DNA from: Lytechinus variegatus
Taxonomy: Eukaryota; Echinodermata; Echinoidea; Temnopleuroida; Toxopneustidae
NCBI RefSeq assembly: GCF_018143015.1
Contig: NC_054743.1
Location: forward strand, 30,901,934-30,965,933
Direction of reading: 5' to 3'
Length of the DNA stretch: 64,000 bases
The notes below the pieces were generated by a model that saw only the letters and a list, made by a program, of their open reading frames with translations, was not told where the DNA came from and made no database searches. The translations under genes and the position numbers were made by a program. Of this stretch, positions 8,880 to 20,920 are shown piece after piece (position 1 is the first letter of the stretch; every line of letters begins with the position of its first letter).

Positions 8880-10890
8880 AGCGGACAGAAGTCCAATACT
8901 TTGGACTTAATGCTTGCTAACACTGACACCATAGTTACTGCACTACTGCACTGCAGTATCTTCCACCATTAGGACTTAGTGATCATGTATGCTTATTTGC
9001 CCAATTGAATGTAGATAATGACCTGAAAATGTTGGAAACAAAAGAAACTTGTATGATATTTCAGAAAGGAGACTATGAATCTATGAAACTTATTCTTGAA
9101 TCTATCAATTGGGAGGATGAACTTGAATTACTTGATTGTGATCGAGCATGGAATTTGCTGCGAGAAAAAATGGAAGTTCTTGTCAAAAAGTATGTTCCAA
9201 TGAGACAATGTAGAAAAGACAAAAGACGGAACATCTATATTACTAAACCAATCCAGAAACTTTCTAAGAAAAAAGCATGAACCTGGAAACACTATACCAA
9301 AAGTGATAAATAGAAATGAAGACGAGAGACAAGCAGACTTAAATTCTTATAAAAAGGCAAGGAATGAGCTAAGAAAGGCAAGAACAGCCGTAACTTTGAA
9401 GATGACCTAGTGGAAAGTATCAACTTTAATCCTAAAGCTTTTTGGAGGTACACAAATAGCAATATTAAAGGTAGAAGTCAGATAGGAAGTCTTAGAAGAG
9501 ATGAAAGATCTCTAGTAGAAACTGTTAAGGAAGAGGCAGATGTCCTCAACAAATACTTTTGTGATGTATTTTCTGTTGAAGACTTACAAAACTTTCCAGA
9601 TTATGTGACTGGAGTAGATGCTGATAACCTTGTATGGAAAAGTTAGGATTTGAATCATCAGATGTGACAAAAATTATCAAAACCTTGAATGTTAATAAAT
9701 CAGCTGGCCCAGATGGGATCCATCCTAAAGTGCTGAAGGAGTTGGGTGAAGCTATTGCAGAACCACTATCAATCATATTCAACAAGTCAAATGCATGAAG
9801 GTAAAATTCCAGCCGACTGGAAAAAGGGAAATGTACAGTAATTCCTCTTCCCAAGAAAGGAAATAGAACACAGATTTCTAACTATAGACCAGTGAGTCTT
9901 ACATTTTACATCGATAGCAGGAAATCTAATGGAAAAGATTGTGAGGAATGCTGTAGTGGATCATTTGCAAAATAATCAATTTTTGTATTATAACCAACAT
10001 GGATTCATCCCAGGATGGTCATGTTCCACACAGCCTTTGTGTGCTTGAAGAATGGATACAAATGCTTGATGATCGAAGGGAAGCCAATCGATGTTTTGTA
10101 CTTAGATTTTCGCTAAGCATTTGACAGTGTTCCCCAAGAAAGGCTTCTACGTAAATTATCTTATTCTTATCTGGATGCGAGAATTTCTGACAGGAAAAGT
10201 TTAGCGTGTACATGTGAATAGGGAACTATCTCCATGGTCTCCAGTATCAAGCGGAATACCGCAAGGGAGCATTCTCGGACCTGTTCTCTTCCTAGTCTTT
10301 ATCAATGACCTATCATCTGCTGTCAACAAGAGTAATGTTGCTTTATTTGCTGACGACACCAAACTTTACAATATAGTGAGTGACCTATCAGAGATCAAAG
10401 ATCTGCAAGAGGACCTGGACAGACTACAATTATGGTCAGAGAAATGGCAGTTACCGTTCAATAGCAGTAAATGTAAAGTTCTACACATCGGAAGGAATAA
10501 TCCAGAAGCAAAGTTTTATATGCTGGAACAAGAAGTGAAGTCAGTAGCAGCTGAAAAGGATCTTGGGGTAACAGTCAACAATTGAAATTTCATCAGCATG
10601 TGTCTCTAGCTGTTAATAAGGCATATCATCTGCTCGGAATTATAAAGAGAACTTTCACTCAAGTAAACAAATCTACCTTGCTAATTCTCTTCAAGACATT
10701 AATTAGGCCACATCTGGAATGGGAGCGTCATCTGGAACTCTAGATTTACAGAACATGCCAAGAAGGTTTAGAGAGTACAGAGGCGAGCAACAAAACTAGT
10801 GAAGGATTTGAGAAACTTACCATATAAATGGAGACTCAGGGAACTTAACATGTACTCACTGTCTCAAGGAGGAGAGGAGATATATGATAA
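8880..10890 (+). mobile_element. CR1-type LINE, 5'-truncated and decayed
   Basis: Fragments in order: end of endonuclease (LDLMLANTDT... LGLSDHVCLF, 8900-9005), linker (9005-9650, with FNPKAFWRYTNS and KEEADVLNKYFCDVF), reverse transcriptase (SAGPDGIHPKVLKELG at about 9700, IPADWKKGN, NYRPVSL, then GIPQGSILGPVLFLVFINDL, LFADDTKLYN with catalytic FADD, FNSSKCKVLHIGRNNPE and EKDLGVTVNN by 10585), and a tail resembling RVQRRATKLVKDLRNLPYKW. These are classic CR1 motifs. At least five stops or frameshifts lie between blocks, for example after 9280, 9646, 9796, 9970 and 10585, so it is inactive. It sits in hyaluronidase intron 1 in the same orientation. Confidence 0.9.
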
Positions 10891-12322
10891 TGGTCCACTA
10901 GATTATGCATGGCTTGGACTTGCCTATATATACACATGTATAAATGCGAGCGAGCGAAGTGAGCAAAAATTTTGACATTTTTATTGCAGAAATCCAATTT
11001 TGTGATAAATTTTGGCATAATGTTAAAGAGATATAATATTTCATGATCATGACTTCTCTCTTTCCTTTTCTCTCTCTTTTTGTGTGCCACGGTGAACAGG
11101 ATTATTGTGCCCATCAGGGCGAAGCTCTACAGTATGTATCAAAAAAAGTTTACAGTTTACTCTTTGAAAAAGCCCTGGGAATTAAACAAATACATGTATA
11201 CAACATGCAGGGTGAGTTACATACATTATTTCACATAATCTTTGGTTTGGGTCTCATCTATCCAATGAAAATAAAAGTTTTGACAGATTGATACACTTTA
11301 GTGAGCACTGTCCATTTTTGTAAAGCTCGCAGAAATCTGTTTACACAGAAATGCTCGTTTGTAAATGTACGCTGTGTCAAGGGGAAAGGGCGAAATAAAA
11401 CTTACCCTGCGAAACATTTCTGATACATTTCCCTTGCACTTTTAGTCAATTAAAATAAAACGAATACATTCAAGCATTTTCTAACAATTTGCCACCCAAA
11501 TTGAAATTTCAACACTTGGTATTAAACACAAACTTTACCCTTTTTGTGCCAGCTGGATCTGAGGACATAACTGAATCTGAACAATAGTTTATACCAGACA
11601 TCTCTAGCATTTTTTCACTAAGTTTTTATCATTTAAACTTGTGGGTTTACATTTCAGTTTTCATTTAATACTTGTTTCTCCACACTTTTCCCAAGCTTGA
11701 CAATGATTAACAAAATGAAAATCAAGCCTATTAAGCCATTTTATGTAAATCACATCCCAGTGTAAAGTAAATATCGTCACAATAGCTTCGGTGTATGGGG
11801 TAGTGGGGTGGGGCGCAATGCACTCCTTAAAGTGGTTTGGGCAAGGAAACAAGCTTAAAAAGGTAAAAGATATCTTCAAATCAATTTTACTAGCTAAATT
11901 CCATGTGTTCAGTCCATGATTAAGGTCTACATGTATGTGCTTTAATTCGCATATCTATTTCAAAGTTCTGCGCAAATCATTTTTCACTAACTTCAAAAGT
12001 AAGTGATGCTCACTCAAACAGAAGTATATTTCGACAGTTATACCGTCATTTGCTTAAATGGATCTGTACCAATGTTAAAATTTGGAAAAATCTTCAGGAT
12101 ATTAAAAATGTATGATTTTACAGGATTTTTTCTTAGTGTAAACATTGTTTTGATACCCACTCTATGCTTGAGGGGGCCCAGCATGGCGCTTGTGGCAAGA
12201 AGTTGCTTACTATAAGTCCTGAGCGAGCGAGATAAAAAATGCAACCTTTTCATGAGAATTTAAAAACATGAAGATAGATTTTGATGTGATATTAATAAAA
12301 ATATAATACACCTTTCCTTTGA
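10891..12322. other. Intron 1 sequence, no gene seen
   Basis: AT-rich intronic DNA. The only marked words are GCGAGCGAGCGAAGTGAGC at about 10948 followed by AAAATTTTGACATTTT, and CTGAGCGAGCGAGAT at about 12219. The first reappears inverted at about 14655-14690 (CAAAATTTTTGCTCGCTCAG), so it could be the edge of a larger repeat around the 2.6-kb element. No coding or RNA gene is recognised. Confidence 0.4.
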
Positions 12323-12394
12323 TTTTTGTCTCGCCCACCGGAGGTGAAGGCGAGACTTAGAGATCCAAATGTCCGTCCGTCGTCTGTCATCCGT

Positions 12395-14275
12395 TACAAA
12401 TCTAATGACACATAACTCCACAACCGTACGTCACTTTTCAACCAAACTTGGATGGTAGATGGACTTGGGGGACGTGCATGTTATGCTGCAGTCGGAGGTC
12501 AAATGGTAAGGTCAAAGCTCAATGTTAAAGTTTACATGCAAGACTCTCTTATGACACCTAACTCCGCAACCATACATGTAAGTTGCTTTTCAACCAAACT
12601 TGGATGGTAGATTGACTTGGGGACCTGCATATTATGCTGCAGTCGGAGGTCACATGATAAGGTCTGTCATTATTAGGTCAACGTTAAAGTTTACATGCAA
12701 GACCCTCTTATATATGCCACCTAACTCCACAACCTTAAGTCACTTTTCAACCAAACTTGGATGGTATGTACTTATAGGCAACTTGCTTGTTTTTCTGGAG
12801 TGAAAGGTCACATGGTAAGGTCAAAGGTCATTTTCAGGACAACGTTAACGTTTACATGCAAGACTCTCTTATGACACCTAACTCTGCTACCATACATGTA
12901 AGTCACTTTTCAACCAAACTTGGATGGTAGATGGACTTGGGGACCTGCATATTATGCTGCAGTCGGAGGTCACATGATAAGGTCTGTCATTATTACGTCA
13001 ACGTTAAAGTTTACATGCAAGACCCTCTTATATGTATGCCACCTAACTCCGCAACCTTAAGTCACTTTTCAACCAAACTTGGATGGTATGTACTTATAGG
13101 CAACTAGCTTGTTTTTCTGGAGTGAAAGGTCACATGGTAAGGTCAAAGGTCATTTTCAGGTCAACATTAACGTTTACATGCAAGACTCTCTTATGACACC
13201 TAACTCTGCTACCATACATGTAAGTCACTTTTCAACCAAACTTGGATGGTAGATGGACTTGGGGACCTGCATATTATGCTGCAGTCGGAGGTCACATGAT
13301 AAGGTCAAAGGTCATTTTCAGGTCAATGTTATAGTTTACATGCAAGACTCTCTTATGAAATCTAACTCCTCAACCGTAAGTCACTTTTCAACTGGACTTA
13401 GATGGTATGTACTTAAAGGCAACTTGCATGTTTTTCTGCAGTGAAAGGTCAGGTCACACGGTAAGGTCAAAGGTCATTTTCAGGTCAACGTTAACGTTTA
13501 CATGCAAGACTCTTATGACACTTAACTCCGCTACCGTAAGTCACTTTTCAACCAAACTTGGATGGTAGATTGACTGCATGTTATGCTGCAGTCGGAGGTA
13601 AAATTGTAAGGTCAAAGGTCAATTTCAGGTCAATGTTAAAGTTTACATGCAAGACTTTCTTATGACACCTAACTCCGCAACCGTACATGTAAGTTGCTTT
13701 TCAACCAAACTTGGATGGTAGATTGACTTGGGGACCTGCATATTATGCTGCAGTCGGAGGTCACATGATAAGGTCTGTCATTATTAGGTCAACGTTAAAG
13801 TTTACATGCAAGACCCTCTTATATGTATGCCACCTAACTCCGCAACCTTAAGTCACGTTTCAACCAAACTTGGATGGTATGTACTTAGGCAACTTGCTTG
13901 TTTTTCTGGAGTGAAAGGTCACATGGTAAGGTCAAAGGTCATTTTCAGGTCAACGTTAACGTTTACATGCAAGACTCTCATGACACCTAACTCCGCTACC
14001 GTAAGTCACTTTTCAACCAAACTTGGATGGTAGATGACTTGGGGTACCTGCATCTTGGGCTGCAGTCGGAGGTCACATGGTAAGATCAAAGGTCATTTTC
14101 AAGTCAGTGTTAAATTTTACATGCAAAACTTTCGTATGACACCTGACTCCGCAACCGGAAGTTACTTTCCAACAAAATTTGGATGGTAGACGAACTTGGG
14201 GGACGTGCATCATGTGCTGCAGTCGGAGGTCACATGGTAAGATCAAAGGTCATCATATTAAGTGTAACGTGCAAG
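12395..14275 (+). repeat. ~12 tandem units of 150-165 bp, two unit types
   Basis: Anchoring on ACTTTTCAACCAAACTTGGA gives copies at about 12433, 12587, 12741, 12905, 13063, 13227, 13382, 13542, 13697, 13856, 14008 and 14163. Two variants are mixed: type A continues GACTTGGGGACCTGCATATT, type B GTACTTATAGGCAACTTGCT. The order is A-A-B-A-B-A-B-A-A-B-A-A, suggesting expansion partly as an A-B dimer. Scattered weak frames across it are artefacts. Confidence 0.85.
12818..13941 (+). promoter_or_regulatory. Six perfect DR1 motifs (AGGTCAAAGGTCA)
   Basis: AGGTCAAAGGTCA occurs exactly at 12818, 13140, 13302, 13464, 13609 and 13929. Imperfect versions lie at about 12509, 14073 and 14238. In most, a third AGGTCA follows after TTTTC. 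A direct repeat of AGGTCA with one spacer base is the established binding site class for RXR, HNF4 and COUP-TF family nuclear receptors. The motifs are certain; any regulatory effect on the hyaluronidase gene is inference. Confidence 0.5.
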
Positions 14276-14770
14276 GCAATTATGACAATCGTTATTCCAT
14301 CCCAGTTATTTCACAATGAAGTTTTGATACAATTTTGTGTGCCCTCGCAAATCATGATATTTCTGATTATTCTCATAAGTGGGCGAAACACAAAATTGCT
14401 TTTGCCTTGTTTGTTCAGTATAACAAGCCAAACAATTTGATGTGTCACTCGACAGAATCGGGGTAATTTAAAAAATTGACACCATTCTGACCACTAACAT
14501 GGTCAAGATGACCATTCTAATCTACTTCGCCAATTTGTCGAAGTAGATTGCATATGCTGCCTGACTAATATGTACAAAGATAACCTATATTATTTTAATA
14601 TAAAGTCTAAATCTTCAATGAAATTATTTTTGTTTTACATGTGCATTACAAAGGTCAAAATTTTTGCTCGCTCAGTTCGCTCGTTCTCACCTTATACATT
14701 TTGCCCTGTGTGCCTTATCTGCTGCCTATGCATTGTTGGCGCATTGTTCCATGTATCGAAAGCTTGAAAT

Positions 14771-14876
14771 GCCTTGGCCTTGAGGTTTTCAGGCCTTGGC
14801 CTTGGCTTCGGTCTTGGGTATTGAAGCCTTGGCTTTGGGTATTAAAGTCTTGGCCTTGGCCTTGGGGGTTTATGCC
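14771..14876 (+). repeat. CCTTGG-rich short tandem repeat
   Basis: About ten degenerate copies of GCCTTGGCCTTGG-like sequence, with GGTATTGAAG interspersed, sit just inside the right terminal inverted repeat of the 2.6-kb element. Confidence 0.7.
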
Positions 14877-15372
14877 TTGACTACACCACTGGTCTCGCCT
14901 TCACCTCCAGTGGGCGAGACAAAAAGCATATACAGTATGTGAGATAGTGTATTGAAATTGCTTTAAAAAATACCCAACATTTGATGGAATACTTTGTGTG
15001 TTGTATTTTTTCAACAATCACATACATATTTTCTTTCAGAGCCATTTGGCACATATTTTTTATTGAAGGCCTACAGGTATACATGTACATGTACACAATC
15101 ATGTATACATGTACACTTGTGGTTATTTTGGGGGATATTACATACATATATTCAAACTCATTTTGAGATCATTACCACAACTGGCATCTCTCTTTACACT
15201 GTAAGCCTCAAATACCGGATAAGTGATAACCACCAATACAAGAAGACAGGTGAAATGTTGGCCTATTGAAATCTAAATGTTTTCTTTTTAATACTGATGT
15301 ATGTATCTTTTAATTGTGAACATCCTAATCCATATGAGTATGTCTCTTTAAATATTCTTTCTAACTTCCCAG

Positions 15373-15960
15373 CTAGCAAACATAACCCAACATCTCGAGA
15401 AGGCTGCAGAGGACATTATGAGTACCATTCCAGATCCAAAGTATAATGGTGTCGCCGTCATTGACTGGGAAGCTTGGCATCCCCAATGGAAAGAGAACTT
15501 TGACATGATGCGCATCTATCAGGAAAAGTCGATCGCGCATGTGAAAGAGCTGCATCCTGAATGGGACACTGCCATGGTTGAGTCCGTTGCTATGCTAGAG
15601 TGGGAAGAAGGTGCCAAGCTTTTCATGGAAAGCACTCTGGAGTTGGCAAAGACACTGCGACCAAACACCACCTGGGGTTTCTATATATACCCGCTCTGTC
15701 TAATCCATGGAGATACAGCCAATATGAGTTGCACAGCTGCATCAATGACGAATAACAACGACATCATGTGGCTTTTCAACGGGAGAACCGCACTTTATCC
15801 ATCAATTTATCTCAGACCTTTCCATTTCTATCAGAAGTTGTATGTTAGAAGTAAGTTGCAGGAAGCTTTGAGGGTCAGGCAGAGGTCCGATGATCCTCAA
15901 GGAGTTATCATGAGCTACACAAGATTCAACTACTCTCACACAGGTCTCTTCTATAGTCTG
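15373..15960 (+). CDS. Hyaluronidase (GH56), exon 2 with catalytic DxE
   Basis: This encodes residues 150-345. The acceptor is TTCCCAG|CTAGC and the donor CTG|GTAGGA, both phase 0. GVAVIDWEAWHPQW carries the family's catalytic Asp/Glu pair (here D180 and E182, matching D129 and E131 of human HYAL1). TWGFYIYP and RTALYPSIYLRP match the substrate-binding strands (WGFY and ALYPSIY in HYAL1). Two cysteines (PLC and NMSC) match the HYAL1 C207-C221 pair. NIT, NTT, NMS and NYS are possible N-glycosylation sites. After WGFY the usual GFPDCYN becomes IYPLCLIH, a departure near the active-site cleft. All expected catalytic residues are present, so an active enzyme is likely. Confidence 0.93.
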
Positions 15961-16422
15961 GTAGGAACAGTTGATTTATTTAAAAAAAAATGAAATTCCA
16001 ATTTCACAATTATAGTGTTAACATTTAAAGAATCATTAATGTCACTTGCAAGCAGACTAGTGATATTTTCATGAACTCATTTCAATGATTTTAAATGCAT
16101 ATGTATCACTTTATTCATGCAGTAGGATTCAGGTAATAAAAAAAATTATAGAATAATGTCATTGACACAATAATGATGATGATGAATGACAGTTATAATG
16201 ATAATAGAGAATATAATTTAAAATGGTAATTTTAAGTTAAGTTGTAAACAAGGAAAAGAAGAATGAGAAAAAGAAAAGAATTATCAATACCTGTAGTACT
16301 GGTATGTACAATAAAATCAAGTAATATGTTTTGGGATTTAATGTTAACCCCCAAAGTAGCTGATATATGAATTTCATGAGTTGAATTGACAAATCATAAT
16401 ATCACCCACAATTCACTTTCAG

Positions 16423-16773
16423 GAAGATTTGAACAACACCATCCTGCAGTCGGCCGAGTTTGGCACTAATGGCGTCATACTCTGGGGTAACGCTTCGGAT
16501 GTCTCGACTGCACAGGAGTGTACACAGCTGCGGAGCTACATCATCAATGCCTTGGGTCCTACGGTGATGATGTCACGGAATGGGGCGGAGTCTTGCAGCA
16601 AGAGGATATGCAGTGGAAACGGAAGATGTGTCGGGGACATACTAACATGTAGGAGTGCTGGTAGACCAAGGGACCTGATGAAAGCGGGTGTAGATCAAGA
16701 TCATGGAGAGAATACCTGCTCTTGTAGGTGTTTCAGGGGTTGGAAAGGTTATACTTGCAGTGTACGTATGTAA
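16423..16773 (+). CDS. Hyaluronidase (GH56), exon 3, EGF-like tail
   Basis: This encodes residues 346-461. The acceptor is CACTTTCAG|GAAGAT. EDLNNTILQSAEFGTNGVIL corresponds to the ELEHSLGESAAQGAAGVVLW region of HYAL1, and W366 matches its substrate-contacting tryptophan. C378 (AQECTQ) matches the conserved C333. The EGF-like module follows: SCSKRICSGNGRC, then a 30-residue insert, then CSCRCFRGWKGYTC. The frame ends VRM-stop. AGT|GTACGT near the end could also be a splice donor, so a further exon cannot be excluded, but the vertebrate proteins end at the same point and a polyadenylation signal follows. Confidence 0.9.
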   Translation, partial: EDLNNTILQSAEFGTNGVILWGNASDVSTAQECTQLRSYIINALGPTVMMSRNGAESCSKRICSGNGRCVGDILTCRSAGRPRDLMKAGVDQDHGENTCSCRCFRGWKGYTCSVRM

Positions 16774-16851
16774 AAACTATTTGACGTGATAGGCAGGTAT
16801 TTATTTCCTTCAGGCTTTAGCAAGTAATTCACTGACACTGTGTTGCACTAA

Positions 16852-16857
16852 AATAAA
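16852..16857 (+). terminator. Polyadenylation signal AATAAA
   Basis: A canonical AATAAA lies 79 bases after the hyaluronidase stop codon. This spacing would give a short 3' UTR. The hexamer is common by chance in AT-rich DNA, so support is mostly positional. Confidence 0.4.
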
Positions 16858-17061
16858 CCTGGTAGGTCTTCCATAAAGCTGTCCCTAAATTACGAGCATC
16901 TTCACAAAACGACCGGTGATCCATTCTGAGTTGCTAAATTATAATCAGTGAAAATGTGGTGGATATCGTTTACCACAAAAAGGCACTTGTATAGTTGCTC
17001 TGACTTATTATGAACAGCTTTATGAAATACCCACGTGGTGTTGAGATTGGATTCAACTCCC

Positions 17062-17865
17062 TTAAAATAGCCCGGGCAATTTTGAAATTGCATAGCCAGG
17101 GGGGGGGAAGGGCCTATTAGGCCCCCCCCCTCAGATCTTGGCCGTTTATTGACCGATTGCGACCAAATTTGGTGTGTGGGTGTGTCATTATGTATTTTAC
17201 AAGAATGCGTTGTCAAATTTGTGATATTATCTTTTTTTTATTTATCTAATTAATTATGCAAATATTCAAATTTTTCAAGGAATTTTCATTTTTTTGTAGT
17301 TTTCCCCTCATTTTTTGAGAAAATGCAATGGAATCAAGCATGTTAGTAGCCAGTCATGTAATCTAAAAGACAGCTCACTCAACTGTATTGAAATTGTATA
17401 ATTATTAGATTATAATAGTAATTAATTATGCGCATATGCTAAATTTTTCTCGATAATATTCGTTTCCTTCTGTCTTTCCAAATTCTTATGTATTTCTTTG
17501 TTTTGAAATCTCTATTTTTTATTGTTTTTTTAAATCTAGAATAGTTGGTGATAGCCCAAAAGAAAGTTATGTGAGGAAAAACAGAAAAAAAAACATTCAT
17601 CTGACAACACTTCTTGTAAAACCCATACATTGTACACACAAAAGTCAATGGAAATTGCCATTTTCGGTGACATTGGTCACGAATATGTGCTATATCTCCG
17701 CAAGTGTACCCCCGATTTTCGCAAACAGGGTCTCAAAATCTGCTGGAGATGTGAAAGAAAAAGTCATGAAATTTCAGCGTATTATTTTTTTGCATTTAGA
17801 AATTATCACGAAAAATGTCGGAGGGGGGCCTTTTAGGCCCCCCCCCCCCGGCTATATAGGGTTAA
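17062..17865. mobile_element. TTAA-flanked G/C-hairpin MITE, copy A (piggyBac-like)
   Basis: The right end reads GGCTATATAGGGTTAA, and near both ends a G-run/C-run palindrome occurs (GGGCCTATTAGGCCCC and GGGGCCTTTTAGGCCCCC). The left TTAA at 17062 is the best candidate but that end has decayed. The interior word TTCTTATGTATTTCTTTG is the reverse complement of one in copies B and C, so this copy is in the opposite orientation. No transposase is encoded. TTAA target and CCCTA ends are hallmarks of piggyBac; the assignment is inference. Confidence 0.55.
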
Positions 17866-18962
17866 GCTCATGCAGCTACAGGTAGTTACAACAGAGAAAG
17901 AAGATTTTAAGCAGGGATAATCTCTGCTGATTTGCCACTCCATGGCCCCTCTCATTCCGGGCATTTATTTAGTCCGCTCTTGCCCATCTGTTCCCAAGAT
18001 CCCAACTCCTGCTTCCCCAGAAATATCTCCAGACTCCTCAGTGGGGAAACTGATATTGCAGGATCACATTGAAGATGACGATGATGTACAGGATGTGTCC
18101 ATAAATGTAATGAGGCCAAAAAATCAAGGCCCACACCTTGAAATTGAGATGAGGAGAAACACTTTTCTTATTGATTTATAATATTTGTCAGTGCAGAGAT
18201 ATAAATTTACTATGGAGAGTGTACTAAATGCTGGTTATTATTCCAAAGACTAACAGTATATGAACCAGTGTTGCTTTTCATATGGAATTGTATTATGAAA
18301 CATACTGTACATGTACATTTATTCCAATTGCCGAGGACAGCAATTTAGGGAAAAGGGGCAATATCAATAATGATTATCAAGCATTGGTCAAATGTTCATG
18401 TTTTAATGAGCCAATACTTAATGAATTTCTCAAATTTTATTGGTGTATAGATGAGCTTACAAATTATTGAATTACTGAAGGAAATGAATACAGGAATATG
18501 TATTAATGAAAGGGTGTAATGAATATAAGAATTTTTATGCTTATTGATTGTGAAGCTTAAACCAAAGTAATACAAAACAACAGTATTTTTCATCGAGTGG
18601 GCAATAGGTTATTTACTAGGCACAAAGTGTATATTATATATTTACTATGCACAAAGAATATTATTCATATTTACTATGCACAAATATATTGATAGATTCA
18701 TATTTATACTTTTTATGAAAAGGTACTTTTATAAATGTGTATGGTATTCTAATATAACATTGCAGCACATATCTTGTCTTTTGAAGTGAAAGGTGAACAC
18801 CAGGTTATACAGTAATGAATAGATATTAAATGGTTCTGTACACATGTAATAATGCTTACAATGGCTATATTTGTTTCTGGCAATAGTGGTGTTCAATTTT
18901 AGAGAAGCTTGGTAAACAGAAACTTTTACCATGGTATCATTATATTGCAAAGTTACAAAATT
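17866..18962. other. Intergenic stretch, short tandem repeat only
   Basis: Mostly AT-rich, non-coding. At 18605-18700 a roughly 32-base unit containing ATTTACTATGCACAAA is repeated three times. A short frame at 17942-18181 shows no recognisable domain and is probably chance. Confidence 0.4.
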
Positions 18963-19711
18963 GTAACAGGGTAAAAAAAAAAGCGAACAGGGTAAAAATG
19001 GTCAAAAATTTTATTTTTTGATATGTTATAGCTATTACCATTCTCTAAATAATGAAAAAGTTCTAAGTCTGGATTACCTTTATTTTTCCCTAAAATAACT
19101 AATTAACAGCTAATTATTACATAGACGTCAATGTAAATGTGAATTTTGAAATGTGTTTTCCTCAAATTGGACCTGCTGCACATAAAATGGTGTCAAAAGT
19201 TAATGCAATAATGGATCACCCTAGTATTTTGCAGTTATAATCTTGAAACATCAATAATTAAATCTGTACCAAAAATCGAATAATTATCTATTATTGTATG
19301 CGTATTAATTATACTAATTAATTAACAGTATTTAATTTCACATTTTTGCCCCCAAAATACCTGTTACTGTATTTATATACTTGGCAAAATTACAACATCA
19401 TGGGTAGAAATGTTTGTTGCAATGATACACAACATTTGTACTAAAAATTAAGATTACAAATTAGATAATTAACCAAATCTCTCCGATTTACTAATTGATT
19501 AGGTTGCAGATCAGAGCTGACATACACATGTATTCCATTGCTGCATATTTTCAAAATTGTCAAATTTTTATGACATTTAGTTGTTCCCTGCTTTAAAACA
19601 CCCAGAAATGTGAGGATAACAGTCATATTACATATTATAGTAAGTTGTTAATTAGGTTTAATTAAATATTTTATCATTTACCGCATCCACCGGCTCCGCC
19701 ACCCCTGTTAC
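18963..19711. mobile_element. Possible MITE with GTAACAGGG ends
   Basis: GTAACAGGGT at 18963 and ACCCCTGTTAC at 19701 are inverted copies bounding about 750 AT-rich bases with ATTAATTA words and no coding frame. The size and structure fit a MITE. The short inverted repeat (about 10 bases) makes this tentative. Confidence 0.35.
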
Positions 19712-20920
19712 TTCAAACTTAATGTGCTATAGTTTTTGTTCCTGATATTGTATTGATCTAATTCATAGTAATATATTTAGCCTATAGTTCTAGCTTCAAA
19801 ATGAGATATTACTCAATAAATTTGGTCAAGATGCTGCGATGTAGCAACAATTTATCCATGGCACCGTGTGGAAAATTGTTCATACGCCACCCTTTTTGCA
19901 TACCCAACTTATGAAATGCGACCATGTGGAAACAAGTTTATAATTTATGAATGTGTTTGGGGTAATGATAAGTCCCCACTCTCTGTGATATTGAAAACAG
20001 AAAAAAGCATGATTTTGGAAGAACACAGAAGTTGGTACGATTTCAATGTCAAATTTTTTTAAAGATACAGCGAACACATTCAGTGACTTCCAATTAATTG
20101 AAAGATTTTCATGTAACAGTTGTATGTACAACTACATGTATGCAAATGAGACATTTGATGAAGTCACAGTTTGCAGTTTGTTTGATTTTTCTTTTTTATC
20201 CATATCACATATTATTTGAGGGTGTACTTTCTGTTTATTTTTTTACCTAAATACGAAAACAAACAACTGAAGTATAACTTGTGCAATATCTGTTTGCAAT
20301 TTTGTACTTTGAAGTCATAGGAGTTGTGTGCTTATTATTACATGTAATTCAGTCTTTCAATATTTTTAGCATTTGCACAGGATTTTTCAAGTGATATGTT
20401 TGCAAGTCTGATGCCACAGATTATTTATTTTTCATTAATATTAAGTTGGGCGTAGTTTATTAATTTAAAACCATTATCATTTAAAGCATAATCTATCCAA
20501 TGGTTGAGGTTAGTATAGGGGAGGGTGGTTTGTATGGGTATTTAGGGGTAGATCTTGGTCATGCATAATGCCCCCTTTTTTCAGGGGGGGGGGTGTATTG
20601 TCAGTGTTTAATAATTCACTTTAAATGTGATCTGCTTGTTATTTTCTTCCATTAAAAAAAAATGAATTTGGACTTTACCTAACCTTTGAAAATCTTGTTA
20701 ATACATATATTTATATGGTTCTCATTTAATAATGGTAAAAATATATTTTTGCATGGACTAATAAAAGAAATTTAAGGAATCTTGAATATATTCATTCATC
20801 GCTCACTATGAAGTTTTTCTCTTGTACATGTTGAGTTTCTATCTTAATTTAATAATGCATAGATTCTAGACCATGTTTATACAGACCCATTCTCCAGCGG
20901 TGTATTTTCAATGCTGATTC
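19712..20920. other. Intergenic AT-rich stretch
   Basis: No gene, RNA or clear repeat was recognised. Minor features are a G run at about 20584 and T-rich tracts. Short frames here lack any domain signature. Confidence 0.4.

Larger units (their letters stand above)
12323..14925. mobile_element. 2.6-kb non-autonomous TIR element with tandem core
   Basis: The left end TTTTTGTCTCGCCCACCGGA (12323-12356) and the right end (14892-14925, read in reverse) form a 34-bp terminal inverted repeat with a single mismatch. There is no transposase frame, so it would depend on another element. Between the ends lie about twelve tandem units (12395-14275), a spacer with a hairpin at about 14525-14557 (TCTACTTCG/CGAAGTAGA) and a CCTTGG-rich stretch. 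The direct target duplication is not clear. It lies wholly within hyaluronidase intron 1. The superfamily is unknown to me; the long simple TIR and internal tandem repeats fit a MITE-like DNA transposon. Confidence 0.75.
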
